A program made the position numbers and the translations under genes. 64,000 bases of DNA from Tubiluchus corallicola (taxonomy: Eukaryota > Priapulida > Priapulimorpha > Priapulimorphida > Tubiluchidae): the NCBI GenBank assembly GCA_030141605.1, contig JAQGDQ010000347.1:64759-128758 (forward strand), read 5' to 3'. Each line of letters begins with the position of its first letter. Within the stretch, counting starts at the first letter, position 1. The notes below the pieces were generated by a model. That model saw only the letters and a list, made by a program, of their open reading frames with translations. It was not told where the DNA came from and did no database searches. Below, one piece after another: positions 56,324-64,000 of this stretch.

Positions 56324-57589
56324 CTAAACCGGATCACGCAAAATAGGGCATGTCATGCAGTGCCCACCACCACGCCCTTTACCAAGCTCTGAGCCATCTA
56401 TCGTCAACACCTTTATACCTGCTCGCTTAAACTGTAGATTTGTATATTCATTTTTCTCATAAGATATAACTATGCCGGGCTCAACAGCAATAACATTGTT
56501 AGCATCATCCCACTGCTCTCTTGCAGCCTGATACTCATCCCCCCCTGTCGGTATAATACGTAAATTTCTTATACCAACTGCATCTGAAACAGCATCAATA
56601 AAACTTCTTTCCCTGACCACAGAAAACCTGTTACCCTCCTGGCGTATAGAATAAGCCGTTATTGCATCTACCACTTTAGGGTATATAGTAATCGCATCCC
56701 TGTCAAGAAAGCTAAATACTGTGTCCAAGTGCATATGTGCTCTGTCTTTTGTCATCTGACATGCAATAACCCTTTCCACCTCTCCCCTGTCAAATAGCAT
56801 TTTAGCGATCTGCTCTATCACCACACCTGTGGTCCGCTCACCCATACCTATCAAAACGGTCTTGTTTCCAATAGGCATAACATCCCCCCCTTCCAGAGAT
56901 GAGTACCCAAAATCAGGATTACGACCCTTGCTAAACAGATTGCCATCTGTCCACAAAAATTCAAAATTGGCACTCCTAAACATAGGGTGATACCTGTAAA
57001 TAGTCGCCATGTTTATCACCTCAAGCCGGCGGGCAGAGGAGTACATAGGATTTAAAGAGACGCTATTATACACCCAACTGGAAGAATCACGGGTAAAAAG
57101 ACTGTTGGGTAAAGGCCTAAGTATAAAATCATCATCTCCGGAAGCAGATGATATAAGAGAGTGACGTACCAGCCCGTCTAAATCAACACCACACTTCTTT
57201 AGCTCCCCTTTTGTTATACCACCGATAAAATGCTCTGCTAAAACTGCTGGCTCCATCTCTACCAGAGATCCCCGTATTTCCTGCAGTGCCCCAACTCCCA
57301 CAGAATGCTCGCTTACAGCCATATTTACCGCACTCTCCCGTGCATATTTGCTCTGAAAAGAGGTAGACAACAAATCTTTAAGATAAAATACCTCAACACC
57401 ACAGCTATGTAATATATCGACAAATGCATCGTGTTGTTCCCCCGCCTTTTTCACCCAAAGTACATCATCAAAAAGTAACTCATCATGGTTTGATGGCGTT
57501 AACCTTCGCAGCTCCAGGCTAGGCCGGTGCACAATAACTTTACTCAGCTTTCCAATCTCCGAATCGACATAGAAATCTTTTGCTTGCAT
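56324..57589 (-). CDS. arcA: Arginine deiminase
   Basis: Hydrolyses arginine to citrulline and ammonia, first step of the ADI energy pathway. 421 aa: IGKLSKVIVHRPSLELRRLTP, FDDVLWVKKAGEQHDAFVDIL, FTRDSSSWVYNSVSLNPM, MGERTTGVVIEQIA, HMHLDTVFSFLDRDAITIYP, GGDEYQAAREQWDDANNVIA. The catalytic Cys is C411 in GGGHCMTCPILRDP. No arcB or arcC adjacent. Confidence 0.97.
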   Translation of the reverse strand: MQAKDFYVDSEIGKLSKVIVHRPSLELRRLTPSNHDELLFDDVLWVKKAGEQHDAFVDILHSCGVEVFYLKDLLSTSFQSKYARESAVNMAVSEHSVGVGALQEIRGSLVEMEPAVLAEHFIGGITKGELKKCGVDLDGLVRHSLISSASGDDDFILRPLPNSLFTRDSSSWVYNSVSLNPMYSSARRLEVINMATIYRYHPMFRSANFEFLWTDGNLFSKGRNPDFGYSSLEGGDVMPIGNKTVLIGMGERTTGVVIEQIAKMLFDRGEVERVIACQMTKDRAHMHLDTVFSFLDRDAITIYPKVVDAITAYSIRQEGNRFSVVRERSFIDAVSDAVGIRNLRIIPTGGDEYQAAREQWDDANNVIAVEPGIVISYEKNEYTNLQFKRAGIKVLTIDGSELGKGRGGGHCMTCPILRDPV

Positions 57590-57893
57590 AATAACTACTT
57601 AGTTGTCCGTTATGTTTTCACAAAACGAAAGTAGCGAAAATTGACCGGATATGTTAACATAACTTACGGAGATAAAACCAACACTATTCTGCAACATGAG
57701 CCATACCCATCAGAAATAACTGAAAAGGATAAAAAAACACGCCATACCTGTTTGCTTATTCGACCTGTAACTAAACCAGCCAGGAAAATCAAACTTTCAT
57801 TTTGAAGCCTGTCGAATAAAAATAATCCGAGAGAATAACACCATTAAGCTATCAGTTTATTATATTTCGCTGTCAAATCAAAAACAAACGGGT
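57590..57893. other. Intergenic stretch, no gene seen
   Basis: Divergent region between arcA and the UpxY-like gene; the UpxY frame stays open back to 57771 but without homology. Confidence 0.35.
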
Positions 57894-58430
57894 ATCGACT
57901 ACAACACTAAGACATCAAAGTATAATTGGCTTGCCATATATGTTAAAGCACGTTCCGAAAAAAAAGTATTCTCTTTACTATCCAATAACAACATTGAAGC
58001 CTACCTGCCTCTACAAAAAAAACTAAGAAAGTGGAGTGACAGAAAAAAATGGGTTGAGGTGCCGCTATTCCCCGGATACCTTTTTGTGAAGGTAAGCAAA
58101 AAAGAATATAATAGTATATTACAGATCAAACATGTAGTTTGCTATATCACATTTGAGGGCAAAGCATCCGTTGTCAGAGAAGAAAATATTATCTCTTTGA
58201 AGCGACTGTTGGAGCAACAGGAGGTTGATATAGAAATAACCTCTGAAACATTAAAAGTTGGACGCAAAGTTGAAATAACCACAGGGCCACTGATAGGAGT
58301 AAAAGGTGAACTGATTGAAGTGCGTGGAAAAAAAAACGTATGTATCCGCATTGGACCAATAGGACAAACCGTCATTCTAAATACTCCGGGAAAAAACATT
58401 GCGCTACTCCCTCCCGAAAAACTACCTTAG
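57894..58430 (+). CDS. Orphan UpxY/NusG-like antitermination factor lacking a normal start codon
   Basis: NusG N-terminal domain YNWLAIYVKARSEKKVFSLL, NNIEAYLPLQKKLRKWSDRK, then KWVEVPLFPGYLFVKV, followed by a linker and a KOW domain (VGRKVEITTGPLIGVKGELIEVRGKKNVCIRIGPIGQTVILN). UpxY proteins are normally ~175 aa and drive capsule operons. Homology begins at 57921. No ATG is in frame between the stop at 57768 and the GTG at 58059, which would delete half the NGN domain. Candidate starts are ATC 57894 or ATT 57864; I list the former. No capsule genes follow. It may be a relic. Confidence 0.7.
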   Translation: MDYNTKTSKYNWLAIYVKARSEKKVFSLLSNNNIEAYLPLQKKLRKWSDRKKWVEVPLFPGYLFVKVSKKEYNSILQIKHVVCYITFEGKASVVREENIISLKRLLEQQEVDIEITSETLKVGRKVEITTGPLIGVKGELIEVRGKKNVCIRIGPIGQTVILNTPGKNIALLPPEKLP

Positions 58431-58439
58431 TTATATTTT

Positions 58440-58548
58440 GAAGCCTTCGCAAAACCCGTATTTCTTATTAGTGCTCTCTTCAAATCCCTCATTTACATTA
58501 GTAAATAGTCGCTCATCAAACTCCTTAAAAAGATAAACAAAGCCGACA
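58440..58548 (-). repeat. Interspersed repeat R1 (reverse), first part of a split copy
   Basis: GAAGCCTTCGCAAAACCCGT ... CATTTACATTAGTAAAT ... CTCATCAAACTCCTT. The remainder of the element reappears at 58750 after ~200 bp of other sequence. Confidence 0.7.
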
Positions 58549-58749
58549 GCGTAGGCTTTCACCAAAAGCATTTAATGACTTGACCTTTTGCCTCTTTTAC
58601 ATCAAAAGCAACTGTATAATCGCCAATACGAACTGTACGCTTTTTTTAAGCCTCCAGAGGGATTTATTTGTATCCCAGATCAAAATATGCAAATAGTAAA
58701 TTTACCTCAACAGAAATTAACTCTTAAGGGATAACCTGGATAGTGGTTT
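58549..58749. repeat. R2-like sequence with degraded coding fragment inside R1
   Basis: TTTTGCCTCTTTTACATCAAAAG matches R2 at 20510-20530. 58662-58733 matches the coding fragment at 20550-20640 (PDQN-Q...QKLTLKG) with stops on both sides. Confidence 0.55.
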
Positions 58750-58797
58750 CTCATCAAACTTCTCCTTAGCCCGAAAAAACTTTCGCCATGCAAAGGT
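58750..58797 (-). repeat. Interspersed repeat R1 (reverse), second part of the split copy
   Basis: TCTCATCAAACTTCTCCTTA through CGCCATGCAAAGGTCTC is the reverse R1 5' terminus. Confidence 0.65.
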
Positions 58798-58829
58798 CTC
58801 TCATTATCTAAAACCAGCAGCTGACTTTA

Positions 58830-59849
58830 TCAAGTACGGCCTTTTGTTGACAACAATCCACAGGCTGCAGATATATCTTTCCCTCGTGAAGTGCGTATGG
58901 TTGTCGTTATTCCTTTACTACTAATAAGATCTTTAAACCTAAAAATAGCGCTATTATCTGAACTTTTCATGGGGAAACCGGGCGTAGGGTGAAAACGAAT
59001 AAGATTGACTCGGCACCTTATGCCACGTAGCATACGTACCAGCTCCATAGCATGTTTGTGGGTATCGTTGAACCCCTCAAACATTATGTACTCAAACGAA
59101 ACTCTGCGCTGCCTCCCAAAGCTATGCTCCCGCAAAAGATCTATGACCTCTTTAATGGGGTACGCCGCCTGTCCAGGCACCAGCCTTTTACGCTCTTCTT
59201 CAAACGGCGTATGTAAACTGATTGCAAGATGGCAGCTTGATGACCTCAGAAACTCCTTTATCCCGGGATTAACCCCAATACTTGATACAGTAATTCGCTT
59301 GGGACTCAAAGCAAAACCATAGCTGGAAGTTAATATCTCAAGGCTCTTCATCACGTTATCAAGATTGTCGAATGGCTCCCCCATCCCCATGTATACAATA
59401 TTGGTAATCTCACTGTGCTCATCAATACTCTTCACCTGATTAATAATTTCACCAGGTGATAACTGTCCCTGAAAACCCTGTTCTCCGGTCATACAAAAAC
59501 GACACCCCATTTTACACCCAATCTGTGATGAAACACATACAGTCTTTCGCTCCGCATCCGGGATCATCGCCGTCTCAATAAACTTCCCACTATTGGTAGT
59601 AAAAAGATACTTTTTCGTTCCATCAATGCTGGATTGAACCTGCGTAGGGCTGGTAAGCCCAAAACTATAACGATTCTTCAACCTCTCTCTACCCCGCTTT
59701 GATATATCAGACATATCGTCAATAGATGACACGTCTCTCTTATAGAGCCAGGCTGCTATTTGCCTTGCCGCAAATTGTGGTAGCTCCACACTCTCAACAA
59801 CCTCATACAACTCCTGCAATGTTTTCCCCAGTAGGCTCTCCTTTTTCAT
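58830..59849 (-). CDS. rlmN: Dual-specificity 23S rRNA/tRNA adenine-C2 methyltransferase RlmN
   Basis: Radical-SAM enzyme methylating A2503 of 23S rRNA and A37 of tRNAs. Start at MKKESLLGKTLQELYEVVE (59849, 339 aa); the longer frame to 59900 adds 17 unrelated residues. Cluster motif SSQIGCKMGCRFCMTGEQGF (C-x3-C-x2-C), NIVYMGMGEPFDN, ITVSSIGVNPGI, LAISLHTPFEEER, VSFEYIMFEGFND and the C-terminal catalytic Cys in GKDISAACGLL. Monocistronic. Confidence 0.96.
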   Translation of the reverse strand: MKKESLLGKTLQELYEVVESVELPQFAARQIAAWLYKRDVSSIDDMSDISKRGRERLKNRYSFGLTSPTQVQSSIDGTKKYLFTTNSGKFIETAMIPDAERKTVCVSSQIGCKMGCRFCMTGEQGFQGQLSPGEIINQVKSIDEHSEITNIVYMGMGEPFDNLDNVMKSLEILTSSYGFALSPKRITVSSIGVNPGIKEFLRSSSCHLAISLHTPFEEERKRLVPGQAAYPIKEVIDLLREHSFGRQRRVSFEYIMFEGFNDTHKHAMELVRMLRGIRCRVNLIRFHPTPGFPMKSSDNSAIFRFKDLISSKGITTTIRTSRGKDISAACGLLSTKGRT

Positions 59850-60008
59850 AGCCTGTATGTTAAAGATATAACTGATAACACAAAAACCTCTCCTTTTCAA
59901 TAAATTATCACGCTACAACTCCAATCTATAATTAAAAACCGAAGAGCAAAGGTAGTCAATTTAATCGCGGTAGCAGCTACGCAATTTCACCGGCCTAATA
60001 TTAAAATA

Positions 60009-60138
60009 GAACCCCTTGCAAAACTCATATTGTATTATTAAGTTTTCATCAAAACTCTTACTTACATCAATAACCTATAGTCTCTTCTCCAAGTTTTCCT
60101 CAGTCCAAACCCAAAACAGCTCGCCTTGCAAAGGCCTC
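60009..60138 (-). repeat. Interspersed repeat R1, full-length copy in reverse orientation
   Basis: 130 bp from GAACCCCTTGCAAAACTCAT to CTCGCCTTGCAAAGGCCTC. The two ends are imperfect inverted repeats of each other. It fills most of the 330-bp gap before yidD. Confidence 0.85.
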
Positions 60139-60178
60139 AAATAATACTATCTTCGTACTGGATATAATAGTTTTGGCT

Positions 60179-60433
60179 GTGATCAAATGTTTTAGAAAGA
60201 TATTGATTCAAATGTTAAAACTACCTGTTCTACTTTACAGGTATGCCATATCACCTATAAAACCAGCTTCATGTAGGCATTTGCCTACCTGTTCGCGGTA
60301 TGCAATTGAGGCATTGGAAACTCATGGCCCGCTGAAAGGAAGTTGGCTGACTATCAGGCGAATCCTGAAGTGCCATCCTTGGGGAACACACGGATATGAT
60401 CCCGTCCCTCCTGTGGTAAACAAGAGAAAATAA
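60179..60433 (+). CDS. yidD: Membrane protein insertion efficiency factor YidD
   Basis: Small amphipathic membrane-associated protein that assists YidC. Core [60 protein letters not shown] matches the family (PSCRY-PTCS, RC-PWG-GGxDPVP). The start is GTG at 60179 or ATG at 60212; TTG at 60173 is less likely. Followed 22 bp later by the metal-binding lipoprotein gene. Confidence 0.93.
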   Translation: MIKCFRKILIQMLKLPVLLYRYAISPIKPASCRHLPTCSRYAIEALETHGPLKGSWLTIRRILKCHPWGTHGYDPVPPVVNKRK

Positions 60434-60454
60434 TAATCAATAATAACATGTATA

Positions 60455-61327
60455 ATGAAGCGTAATACCATTCTTTTCACTCTATCTTTGCTTCTTTTAT
60501 CGTGCTCTATAAAAAACAAGAAGGTTAGTAACCCTGTGATTTTTGTAAGCATACATCCTCTTAAATACTTTGCTGACAGGGTTGTAGGCGATAACTACTC
60601 TGTTATGGTAATGATTCCACCAGGGACAAGCCCAGCAACATGGGCTCCAACTCCCACACATATGCGCAGCTTGTCAGATGCCAAAGCCTACTTCTCTATA
60701 GGGCATCTCGGTTTTGAAAAGGCATGGGTAAAAGAATTTAAAAAAATGAACCCCAACATGAGGGTTATAGCAACATCCGTTGATGCAGACCTGATAAAAA
60801 TAGTTGAACAAGACCACGGAGACCATGTTCATCGCGGAATCGATCCGCACGTATGGGTCTCACCCAAACAAGCATCTGTTATTGCAAAAAACATATTTGA
60901 AGGAGTAGCCTCAATAGACCCTAAAAACAGAGAGTTATACTACCAGAATCTCTTAAAATTACTGTCCGATATTGATATGGTGGATAAAAAAGTTGAAACC
61001 AGCCTCACCCCCATATCAGGTAAAAAATTTATAATCTTTCACCCTTCACTCGGTTATTTAGCACGCGATTACGGACTGGAACAAATCCCAATAGAATTTG
61101 ATGGCAAGCTGCCTTCGCCTTCCTACATGCAACATCTTGTAGAGACTGCAAAAGCAGAAGATATAAAACTGGTTTTAATACAAAAAGAATTTGATATTGA
61201 TAACGCCAGATCGCTAGCTAACGAGATCAATGGTACCGTTGTGCAAGTTAACCCGCTTGATTATGACTGGGCACAACAGGTAATATACATTTCAACAGTA
61301 TTATCAGAGAACCTAAAAGACAATTAG
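60455..61327 (+). CDS. znuA: Metal (zinc-type) ABC transporter substrate-binding lipoprotein
   Basis: Captures Zn2+ (possibly Mn2+). Lipoprotein signal RNTILFTLSLLLLSC, then ZnuA-type VFVSIHPLKYFADRVVGDNYSV with a metal His, GTSPATWAPTPTHM (the usual second His is replaced in this subfamily), a short His-rich loop DHGDHVHRGIDPHVWVSPKQ and IIFHPSLGYLARDYGL. 290 aa. Followed by ATPase and permease genes. Confidence 0.9.
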   Translation: MKRNTILFTLSLLLLSCSIKNKKVSNPVIFVSIHPLKYFADRVVGDNYSVMVMIPPGTSPATWAPTPTHMRSLSDAKAYFSIGHLGFEKAWVKEFKKMNPNMRVIATSVDADLIKIVEQDHGDHVHRGIDPHVWVSPKQASVIAKNIFEGVASIDPKNRELYYQNLLKLLSDIDMVDKKVETSLTPISGKKFIIFHPSLGYLARDYGLEQIPIEFDGKLPSPSYMQHLVETAKAEDIKLVLIQKEFDIDNARSLANEINGTVVQVNPLDYDWAQQVIYISTVLSENLKDN

Positions 61328-61370
61328 CGCTACGGGGTAGTTTTACTATAAGCTATAAGAAAAAGGAGGT

Positions 61371-62123
61371 ATGAAAAAACTACTGAAAATACAGAATATG
61401 TCGGCTGGATATGGTAGGAATATTGTACTGAAAAATGTCAACCTGGAAGTAAATAGTAAGGATTTTATAGGAATAATAGGCCCAAATGGAGGAGGAAAAA
61501 CAACTTTGCTAAAAGCCATTTTGGGTATATTACCTAAAATGGATGGTAATATAACTTTCAGTCCGAAAATAAAGAGAGGAAAGCGACACAGTATAGGGTA
61601 TTTACCCCAGATAAACAATATTGACAACAAATTTCCCATATCGGTACATAATGTGGTGCTGTCTGGGCTAATGTCCGGCGGCAGATTGCTGGGAGGCTTC
61701 TCTCGAGCTGAAAAAAGAAGAGCCAACGAACTACTAGCAGAAATGGGTATTTATGATATACGAAACAGTCCCATTGGAAAGCTTTCAGGAGGACAAGTAC
61801 AACGCACACTGCTTTGCAGAGCATTGATTAACAGCCCCAGGCTGCTTATTCTCGATGAACCATCTACCTATGTTGACAGTAGGTTTGAGCACAACCTCTA
61901 TGAAAAGCTCAGAACTATGAATGAAAAAATGGCAATACTTCTTGTATCACACGATATTGGTACAATCTCATCCCACGTTAAAAGTATTGCCTGTGTAAAC
62001 AAAACACTGCACTACCACCCATCAAACAAGATTACTCCTGAGCAACTGGCAGAATACGAATGCCCGATACAGATTATATCACACGGAGATATACCCCACA
62101 CTGTGCTTGGAGAGCACAGATAA
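61371..62123 (+). CDS. znuC: Metal ABC transporter ATP-binding protein
   Basis: 250 aa ATPase: Walker A GPNGGGKTTLLKAI (~37-50), Q-loop YLPQINNI, signature LSGGQVQRTLLCRALINSP, Walker B LLILDEPSTYVD, H-loop LLVSHD. Zn/Mn-type by neighbours. An R1 repeat separates it from the permease gene. Confidence 0.93.
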   Translation: MKKLLKIQNMSAGYGRNIVLKNVNLEVNSKDFIGIIGPNGGGKTTLLKAILGILPKMDGNITFSPKIKRGKRHSIGYLPQINNIDNKFPISVHNVVLSGLMSGGRLLGGFSRAEKRRANELLAEMGIYDIRNSPIGKLSGGQVQRTLLCRALINSPRLLILDEPSTYVDSRFEHNLYEKLRTMNEKMAILLVSHDIGTISSHVKSIACVNKTLHYHPSNKITPEQLAEYECPIQIISHGDIPHTVLGEHR

Positions 62124-62148
62124 CAATAAAACTAATAAATTAAAACTA

Positions 62149-62284
62149 TGGTAATTGCAAAGCAAAATATTCTGGCTAAGGTTAAAACTCGATGAAAAAC
62201 CGCAGCTTACTAACGTAAATAAAGGTACAAAAGAGGATTTTGATAAAAATATTAATAAAAAAATAAAGCCATTCAAAAAGCATC
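62149..62284 (+). repeat. Interspersed repeat R1 inside the znu operon
   Basis: GGTAATTGCAAAGCAAAATA ... GATGAAAAACCGCAGCTTAC ... GATAAAAATATTAATAAAAA ... fills almost exactly the znuC-znuB gap (173 bp), ending 12 bp before the znuB ATG. Confidence 0.85.
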
Positions 62285-62296
62285 AAACCATAGCAA

Positions 62297-63121
62297 ATGA
62301 AATTTAGCGCAATATTCCAGTACAGTTTCTTTCAAAATGCATGCATCGTGGCACTGCTTGCAAGCATTATCTGTGGCATAATAGGCACCTATATTGTATC
62401 GCGAAGAATAGTATTCATAAGTGGAGGAATTACACACGCTTCATTTGGAGGTATTGGAATAGGATACTACCTGGGATTTGAACCTATATTGGGGGCACTG
62501 GCTTTTGGAACACTTTCGGCACTCGGTATTGATCTTTTTTCAAAAAAAGCAGACATAAGAGAAGACTCGGCAATAGCCATATTCTGGACATTGGGAATGG
62601 CAGTAGGTATAATATTTATACATATGACTCCCGGTTATGCACCCAATCTGATGAGTTATCTTTTTGGCAATATCCTTACTGTCTCAACACTCCATATATT
62701 CATGATGCTACTGTTAGCGCTGACAGTATCTTCTTTCTTTATCCTGTTCTTCTGGACAATACTCTCTGTATCGTTCGATCAGGAATTTGCCCTCAGCAAT
62801 AACGCTCCGGTAAAGGTATTCAACGCTGTGCTTATATGCCTGGTTGCATTCACAATAATACTCAGCATTCGCGTTGTAGGTATAATACTTGTAATGTCTC
62901 TGCTTACTATCCCTCAGTCAATAGCAAATATCTTTACAAAGAAGTTTGGCAATATGATTTTTATCTCCATAGCTTTCTCCTTCGCTGGAACTTTTGCGGG
63001 GCTAATTGCTTCTTACTGGATACCTGTCCCTTCAGGAGCAGCTATAATATTCTCTTTGATATTAATGTTCCTGTTCGTTCGACTGGGCGCTTACATTATG
63101 GTGAAACGTAAGCATAAATAA
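62297..63121 (+). CDS. znuB: Metal ABC transporter permease
   Basis: 274 aa, ABC-3 family with ~8 membrane helices: ALLASIICGIIGTYIVSRRIVFISGGITHASFGGIGIGYYLG is the family signature; MSYLFGNILTVS and VVGIILVMSLLTIPQSIAN follow. Works with znuA and znuC at the inner membrane. Confidence 0.94.
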   Translation: MKFSAIFQYSFFQNACIVALLASIICGIIGTYIVSRRIVFISGGITHASFGGIGIGYYLGFEPILGALAFGTLSALGIDLFSKKADIREDSAIAIFWTLGMAVGIIFIHMTPGYAPNLMSYLFGNILTVSTLHIFMMLLLALTVSSFFILFFWTILSVSFDQEFALSNNAPVKVFNAVLICLVAFTIILSIRVVGIILVMSLLTIPQSIANIFTKKFGNMIFISIAFSFAGTFAGLIASYWIPVPSGAAIIFSLILMFLFVRLGAYIMVKRKHK

Positions 63122-63166
63122 AAACTTACTAAGAAGTTTTGACAAAAACATTAATATAAAAGCCCT
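63122..63166 (+). repeat. Interspersed repeat R1, 3' fragment
   Basis: AACTTACTAAGAAGTTTTGA then CAAAAACATTAATATAAAAG; the middle is deleted. Confidence 0.5.
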
Positions 63167-63168
63167 CC

Positions 63169-64000
63169 TTAATCTGTGTAAACCTTTATAGTTCGGTACC
63201 CAAAAACTGCAATTATAACAAAACAGAACAGGGGTAAAACAAACGATATGCTAACCGCAGGCTGCGAAAAAATCGTTTCGAAGTCAATGATAGCAGCCTG
63301 AATTTTTGGAAGAAACGTTCCCCCGACAATCGCCATAATTAGACCGGCAGCGCCAAACTTTGCATCATCGCCCATTCCCCTTAATGCTATACCATAAATG
63401 CTGGGGAACATCAATGACATACAGGCAGATATTCCCATAAGGCAATACAGCCCTGTCACACCATCAATAAACATAGTTCCGATAGAAAGAATAATACCGC
63501 CCACAGATAACACCATCAGCAACAGCCCTGCACTTACATACTTAAGAATAAAAGTGCAGATAAAACGCGAGGTAAGGAAAAACAGCATAGCCAGTATGTT
63601 ATAAAGCTGTGCCACATGTGCAGCAGAGCCGGCGCTTAACCCGCTAACAGCTTCACCTGAACGAATAGCCGAAACAGTCTCTGCGCTCACTAAACCTCTT
63701 GCATTCATAAAGCCCAACCAGCCCGACTCAATAGCATCAGCACTGAGCCCCTGCTCCATAAATATTCTTTTCCCATACTGAACAATAAATGTCCAGCACA
63801 TTATCTGGGCCCCTACATAAAAAGCCTGAGTAACAACGCCGTCACGGTATCTTTTAATCCTGAACAGGCGCCCCAAAGCTTTAAACAGATCAAGCTTATG
63901 TGTCGCCTTTTCATTTTTGGGCATCTTCACAACTGCAATCAATATTAGCATTGCAATAATAATAAACCCGATAGATATATATGGAGAGCTCAGTATTTCA
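63169..64000 (-). CDS. FucP-type sugar MFS transporter, 5' end outside window
   Basis: Proton-coupled sugar uptake at the inner membrane. The frame stays open to the right edge (codons beyond the Met at 63951 read SPYISIGFIIIA), so the N-terminal half is missing. Visible: FKALGRLFRIKRYRDGVVTQAFYVGAQIMCWTFIVQYGKRIFMEQG, RFICTFILKYVSAGLLLMVLS, SLMFPSIYGIALRGMGDDAKFGAAGLIMAIVGGTFLPKIQAAI, the FucP/GluP C-terminal signature. A segment of ~35 residues between helices (GLVSAETVSAIRSGEAVSGLSAG) is longer than in E. coli FucP. Substrate not determined; fucose, glucose/galactose or N-acetylglucosamine are all possible. Confidence 0.9.
   Translation of the reverse strand, partial: EILSSPYISIGFIIIAMLILIAVVKMPKNEKATHKLDLFKALGRLFRIKRYRDGVVTQAFYVGAQIMCWTFIVQYGKRIFMEQGLSADAIESGWLGFMNARGLVSAETVSAIRSGEAVSGLSAGSAAHVAQLYNILAMLFFLTSRFICTFILKYVSAGLLLMVLSVGGIILSIGTMFIDGVTGLYCLMGISACMSLMFPSIYGIALRGMGDDAKFGAAGLIMAIVGGTFLPKIQAAIIDFETIFSQPAVSISFVLPLFCFVIIAVFGYRTIKVYTD

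Overview
The window looks like a chromosomal segment of a low-GC Bacteroidota bacterium, most likely Bacteroidales/Marinilabiliales-like. The evidence is a SusC/SusD/SusE glycan-uptake locus, a UpxY-type NusG paralogue, GLUG-repeat and LRR lipoprotein-type proteins, a Bacteroidota-style promoter (TAnnTTTG), futalosine-pathway menaquinone synthesis (MqnD), Kdo transferase (Gram-negative LPS) and a class II ribonucleotide reductase. Arginine deiminase, B12-dependent reductase and a sulfide:quinone oxidoreductase cluster fit a facultative or anaerobic life. No species can be named from the sequence alone.

Layout. 1-1.7 kb: 3' part of an Ig-like (Big_5) surface protein, then a decayed IS256-type end. 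1.9-6.6 kb: rimP-nusA-infB operon (minus) with a hairpin in its leader. 6.8-16.5 kb: GntR/UTRA regulator, a royal-jelly/yellow-type lipoprotein and a starch-type polysaccharide utilisation locus (susC-susD-susE-GH13, minus). 17-23 kb: tRNA-Arg(ACG) followed by accessory DNA (small barrel protein, GLUG lipoprotein, sulfatase, decayed sulfatase, repeats). 22.9-25.8 kb: FAD/Fe-S oxidoreductase.

26.3-44.4 kb is the most coherent system: a peptidoglycan/MurNAc salvage locus. It holds NamZ (exo-muramidase), an AmpG/MurT-like transporter, a SpoIID-type lytic enzyme, a large amidase-like protein with a golvesin/Xly domain, MurK-like kinase, MurQ etherase and a FadR-type regulator. Two unexplained cytoplasmic members sit in the same operon as the amidase: a two-domain GT2 glycosyltransferase and a DUF4922 HIT-like nucleotidyltransferase. 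The locus is interrupted by a degraded LRR gene carrying an IS1634-family element (141-bp direct repeats) and by an intact IS256-family element (8-bp direct repeats).

44.8-50.6 kb: ClpB with a striking pair of upstream palindromes, then a sulfur cluster (SQR, DUF1641, TusE/DsrC-like, DsrE-like). 51-57.6 kb: class II NrdJ preceded by four tandem 85-bp repeats, WaaA, MqnD, ArcA. 57.9-64 kb: orphan UpxY without a normal start codon, RlmN, YidD, a ZnuABC-type metal transporter and a partial FucP-type sugar transporter.

A short interspersed repeat of about 130-140 bp with imperfect terminal inverted repeats occurs at roughly a dozen intergenic sites. One copy runs into the 5' end of the GH13 reading frame, one lies inside the znu operon and one is split by IS256. 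A second repeat family occurs at about 20.4, 31.4 and 58.6 kb.
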